From an uncultured bacterium (GTDB lineage Bacteria; Cyanobacteriota; Vampirovibrionia; Gastranaerophilales; Gastranaerophilaceae), in the NCBI GenBank assembly GCA_949297715.1, contig CASFTJ010000010.1:1-54729 (forward strand): a DNA stretch of 54,729 bases. The letters are read 5' to 3'. A program made the translations under genes and the position numbers. This document shows positions 51,855-54,729 of this stretch, one piece after another. The notes under the pieces are model-generated. The model searched no databases, was not told where the DNA came from, and saw only the letters and a program-made list of their open reading frames with translations. The first letter of the stretch is position 1. The number at the start of each line of letters is the position of its first letter.

Positions 51855-51884
51855 CAAAAAAGAGTCCGAAAAATTTCGGACTCC
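51855..51884 (-). terminator. Terminator of the adhesin gene
   Basis: A 10-bp stem, GAGTCCGAAA with TTTCGGACTC, then a T-run on the minus strand, 19 bases beyond the adhesin stop. The same CCGAA/TTCGG core is used in the PFOR terminator. Confidence 0.85.
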
Positions 51885-51902
51885 TTTTGTCATTTGTTTT
51901 AT

Positions 51903-54729
51903 TTATTCATCAACACCAGTTGTTGAAAGATTACCGTTTTCAGTGTTTGCGTACATTTGATCTTTTTGGATATCGCCATTACCATCCATTAACAAGCTTA
52001 AGTATAATAATTTGTTAGCTGTTGCAAGATCAAGGTCTACGAATTCACCTCCGGCAGTTCTGTCATTTGCTGATACAATTTTTACGTTAGCATCTATTTC
52101 AACATCACCGTATTTAAGATGTACCGGAACAACATCTCCAACTTTAAGGGTTTTGTTGTGGCTTAAGAGGACACCGCCTCTTGATATGTTCAGGATTCCG
52201 CCGACTTCCGGTGCTGATTCAAATACTATCGGGTTCGGGTTGCCTTCAATATCAAATCTTATATATTGACGTTTGTCTATTACCGAAATATTGTCATCGA
52301 TTTCTTTTTTCCAAGTCCGTTTAGCATCGTCCATGTCTACCGGTGGCGGAGTAGGTTCATCATCATCGTCATCACCCACAGGCGGATTTGGCTCATCATC
52401 GCCGTCGTCACCGTCGTCACCGTCATCGCCGTCATCGCCGTCGTCACCATCATCACCATCATCGCCATCATCGTCGTCATCACCAATCGGCGGATCAGGT
52501 TGATCATCACCATCGTCGTCATCACCTACTGGTGGATCCGGTTCTGGTTCGGGAACAACTAAATCATCACCTTGTTCTATATCAGGATCAAATGGTTCTT
52601 CAAATTCATCATTATCTTTCTGACCGCTTCCATCAGGATCTGGATCATTATTTGTCGGGTCGCCATCACCGTCTTGATCCCAGTAATAATAGCTTCTTAA
52701 TCCTTCATCCTGACCGATTTCAGTAACATCATCCGGTCGTACAGCTTTACCTCTGATTGATACAGGAGTATCAGGATCTCCCGCATTTACTATCGGGTTA
52801 GTTGTCGGATCTTTTGTTACCTGAGACAATCCATCAGGATTGTTAGGATCATTATATCTGTGTTTACCCATGTTGAAGTAGTATCCGCCAACATAAGCGT
52901 TATCTGCTGTTACTGTAATATCTTGATCCATTCCGGGGTGGCTTACTGAGCCTTTGCCGTTTATTGTACCGTTTTTAATTATTATCGTTGAATTCGGATA
53001 GTGTCCGTTTTCAAATGTGTTCGGATCTGAAGGGGTTCCAAGGTCAAGTGCTGTAATATCAGCTTTTTCCGGAACTATACCTTCATATTTTCCGTAATAA
53101 TCACCTGTTGAGGCATATCTTGACGGTGCACCTCCAAGGTTTTCAATGTAAATTGCAGGACCTCTGTTGTCGATATTAACTTCATTCTGCGCTGTTACAT
53201 CATTTATGTAAGTTTCACCTGAAAATTCAGCGTTTACCGAGCCTTCTCTTGAAACAATCGTACAAACTCTTGTGTCATTTTTGCTTGCGTCTGCATTGTC
53301 AAGACCTTTGATATTTACATCCTTGATTGCAAGGAATTCAACACCGCCGTTTGAAGCTAAGATAGGATCTTCTCTTAGACCTGCACTGTGCGGATCAGAA
53401 GCTTCATCGTTTTCATTTGCAATATCAATGTCAACTCCGGTTTGGATAAATGTAATTCTGTCAGCTTTGCTTGCACCTATACTTCCGCTTGCTATTGCTG
53501 AAATTGCATCACCTTTTAGGTTTGGAGTTGTATTGTTATCTGCTGAACTGTTTACAATATTATATGCTGTTGCACCTTTGTTATATTTGTCATCTGCAAG
53601 AAGAATAACTTTACCGTTTTCTGCGTGAATTCTGTTAACGTGCATATCCTTATCCAAGCTTGCCATATTTACAAGTGCGTTTTCGCCCGTGCTGTCAGCT
53701 GTTATCGCACCGTCTATTGATGTGTTAATTGATTTTGTAAGATTTCTTTCACTTGGGCCTATACCTGTGCAGACACCGCCGTCACAAAGTCCTAAATCTG
53801 TTCCGATTTGACCATCTTGTGCATTAATTGTAAGATCTGCACCGTTTGTTGTGGTTATTAGAGTTTTAGTTGCATCCTTATAGCCTGCGCTGTCTGGGGT
53901 AATATTCTTATCTGCAAAGTAATTTAGCAAGTTGCCTTTCTGAATTGCAATTAAAATATCTGCATTTGATTGAATGTTTTCATCTGTGTCTTCGTGACCG
54001 ATAACCATATTTGAATTGCTGTTATTAAATTCAACCTTTGCATCCTTATTAGTGTTTGTAACATGTCCTTGAATATGCATTCCGCCAGCACCACTGTTTG
54101 TCATATTCAATTCAGTGCCTGAAGACGTTACGTTAGCACCTGACTCTACAAGCATTCTATCTTGTGTATTGGTCATTTTCAAAGCACCGGTACTGTTACT
54201 TACTGAACCGTTGCCGCTAACTAACAATCCGCCTTTGCCTGTGTTTTTAATATTTGCATTACCGTTATTAACAACTTTTCCTGCTATATTCAAACCTGTT
54301 GTTCCGGATTCGTTTGATATAGAAAGTTCGTTAATATTATTGACTGTGCCATCGGCTGCTATTGTTAAGCCTGTTCCGTTGCCTTTGTTTGTAATGGCAA
54401 GTTTTTGGCTTTCTTGTTCACCGATTACATTGCCGTCAATATACAATGCGCCTGCTGTATTTGTAATATTTGCAGTACCTTTTTGGTTTGTAACAGTTCC
54501 TGAGATTGCAAGTCCGCCGTTTCCAGAATTTGTAACATCAAGGCTGTCGCCGGAGTTTGTTACGATTCCGTTTATGTCAAACATTCCTGCTGTATTAGTT
54601 AAATCGGTGTCTCCATTACTGCTGGTTACTGTACCGTCTATTAAGAAGCCTCCGGCTCCGCTATTGTTCATTGCAAGTCCTGTACCGCTGTTGGTTACTG
54701 TAGCACCTGCATTAACATTTAAACTTCCG
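51903..54729 (-). CDS. Large repeat-rich adhesin with Asp-rich linker and C-terminal PilZ-like domain (5' end off window)
   Basis: At least 942 residues; the reading frame stays open to the window edge, so the start is missing. The first about 250 residues repeat a unit of roughly 23 residues ending in I-x-G-x-V-T-N (NTAGMFDINGIVTN, NSGNGGLAISGTVTN), the parallel beta-helix style of haemagglutinin-like adhesins. A calcium-site-like WDQDGDGDPTNNDPDPDG and a long Asp/Gly stretch follow. The last about 125 residues are PilZ-like: KRQYIRFDIEG and LNISRGGVLLSHN. In PilZ domains R-x-x-x-R and D/N-x-S-x-x-G bind c-di-GMP; here the first Arg pair is RQYIR. Confidence 0.82.
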   Translation of the reverse strand, partial: GSLNVNAGATVTNSGTGLAMNNSGAGGFLIDGTVTSSNGDTDLTNTAGMFDINGIVTNSGDSLDVTNSGNGGLAISGTVTNQKGTANITNTAGALYIDGNVIGEQESQKLAITNKGNGTGLTIAADGTVNNINELSISNESGTTGLNIAGKVVNNGNANIKNTGKGGLLVSGNGSVSNSTGALKMTNTQDRMLVESGANVTSSGTELNMTNSGAGGMHIQGHVTNTNKDAKVEFNNSNSNMVIGHEDTDENIQSNADILIAIQKGNLLNYFADKNITPDSAGYKDATKTLITTTNGADLTINAQDGQIGTDLGLCDGGVCTGIGPSERNLTKSINTSIDGAITADSTGENALVNMASLDKDMHVNRIHAENGKVILLADDKYNKGATAYNIVNSSADNNTTPNLKGDAISAIASGSIGASKADRITFIQTGVDIDIANENDEASDPHSAGLREDPILASNGGVEFLAIKDVNIKGLDNADASKNDTRVCTIVSREGSVNAEFSGETYINDVTAQNEVNIDNRGPAIYIENLGGAPSRYASTGDYYGKYEGIVPEKADITALDLGTPSDPNTFENGHYPNSTIIIKNGTINGKGSVSHPGMDQDITVTADNAYVGGYYFNMGKHRYNDPNNPDGLSQVTKDPTTNPIVNAGDPDTPVSIRGKAVRPDDVTEIGQDEGLRSYYYWDQDGDGDPTNNDPDPDGSGQKDNDEFEEPFDPDIEQGDDLVVPEPEPDPPVGDDDDGDDQPDPPIGDDDDDGDDGDDGDDGDDGDDGDDGDDGDDEPNPPVGDDDDDEPTPPPVDMDDAKRTWKKEIDDNISVIDKRQYIRFDIEGNPNPIVFESAPEVGGILNISRGGVLLSHNKTLKVGDVVPVHLKYGDVEIDANVKIVSANDRTAGGEFVDLDLATANKLLYLSLLMDGNGDIQKDQMYANTENGNLSTTGVDE
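52392..52481 (-). repeat. Tandem 9-bp codon repeats encoding Asp-Asp-Gly
   Basis: Units of about 9 bases (GAY GAY GGN on the minus strand) encode a D-D-G run inside the adhesin. They produce spurious His/Ser/Arg-rich open frames on the plus strand. Such repeats are prone to length change by slippage and could vary linker length between strains. Asp/Gly-rich sequence can also bind calcium. Confidence 0.85.

Noticed and set aside
52266-52726. Plus-strand His/Arg-rich and Ser/Pro-rich frames
   Set aside because: By-products of the Asp-Asp-Gly codon repeats on the other strand.
1-54729. CRISPR array
   Set aside because: No set of short direct repeats with regular unique spacers; the repeat clusters found are tandem, codon-based or transposon-end types.

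Overview
This AT-rich window most likely comes from a gut member of the Candidatus Gastranaerophilales / Melainabacteria (Vampirovibrionia), the non-photosynthetic relatives of Cyanobacteria. This is an inference: three pilin-like proteins carry the FTLAEVLITIGIIG-type N-terminus common in that lineage, pyruvate:ferredoxin oxidoreductase points to anaerobic fermentation, MsbA-like, AsmA-like and signal-peptide proteins point to a double membrane, and several proteins look lineage-restricted. No rRNA or marker tree is available to confirm it.

Layout. (1) 1-5.8 kb: early region of a Mu-like transposable phage, transcribed on the minus strand: HTH regulator, MuA transposase, MuB ATPase, a 54-aa membrane protein, GemA/gp16, two small unknown genes, a Mor-type middle activator, then a small CxxC protein behind a palindrome-controlled promoter. 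Two sequences that fold as complete type II hammerhead ribozymes bracket the 92-aa gene and should cut the early transcript on both sides of it. (2) 6.1-9.9 kb: a second, different DDE transposase/AAA ATPase/unknown-protein operon. A cluster of four 20-29 bp repeats (three direct, one inverted) lies between its transposase start and a tRNA-Asn gene and looks like a transposon end. (3) 10-31 kb: mostly housekeeping genes (BI-1/YccA membrane protein, MtaB, PFOR, RlmD, UDP-glucose dehydrogenase, MsbA-like exporter, DUF1015, CoaE, RluB-type pseudouridine synthase, thioesterase). Among them are unknown proteins, a pilin/XRE divergent pair, and an unusually AT-rich two-gene islet between tRNA-Val and tRNA-Ala. 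(4) 31-38.9 kb: metalloprotease, tRNA-Pro with a 105-bp tandem duplication in front of it, a second pilin/XRE divergent pair, a frameshifted PilZ-tailed adhesin remnant, a TPR/beta-propeller-like lipid-envelope protein, MalQ, and a third pilin behind a long structured leader RNA. (5) 39-51 kb: minus-strand operon WecG/TagA-type glycosyltransferase - transketolase N-half - YhcH - DXS-like enzyme, then a redox-type cysteine protein, periplasmic proteins, a membrane-tailed divergent GH77-like protein, an AsmA-like giant and Hsp20. (6) 51-54.7 kb: tRNA-Leu with a nearby 18-bp copy of its 3' end, and the 3' part of a large repeat-rich adhesin that ends in an Asp-rich linker and a PilZ-like domain; its 5' end is outside the window.

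Themes. Mobile DNA and duplications cluster at tRNA genes (Asn, Pro, Leu). Surface biology is heavily represented: pilins, adhesins, envelope polysaccharide enzymes and cell-wall or protein hydrolases. The most unusual signal is the pair of covarying hammerhead ribozymes inside the Mu-like early operon.
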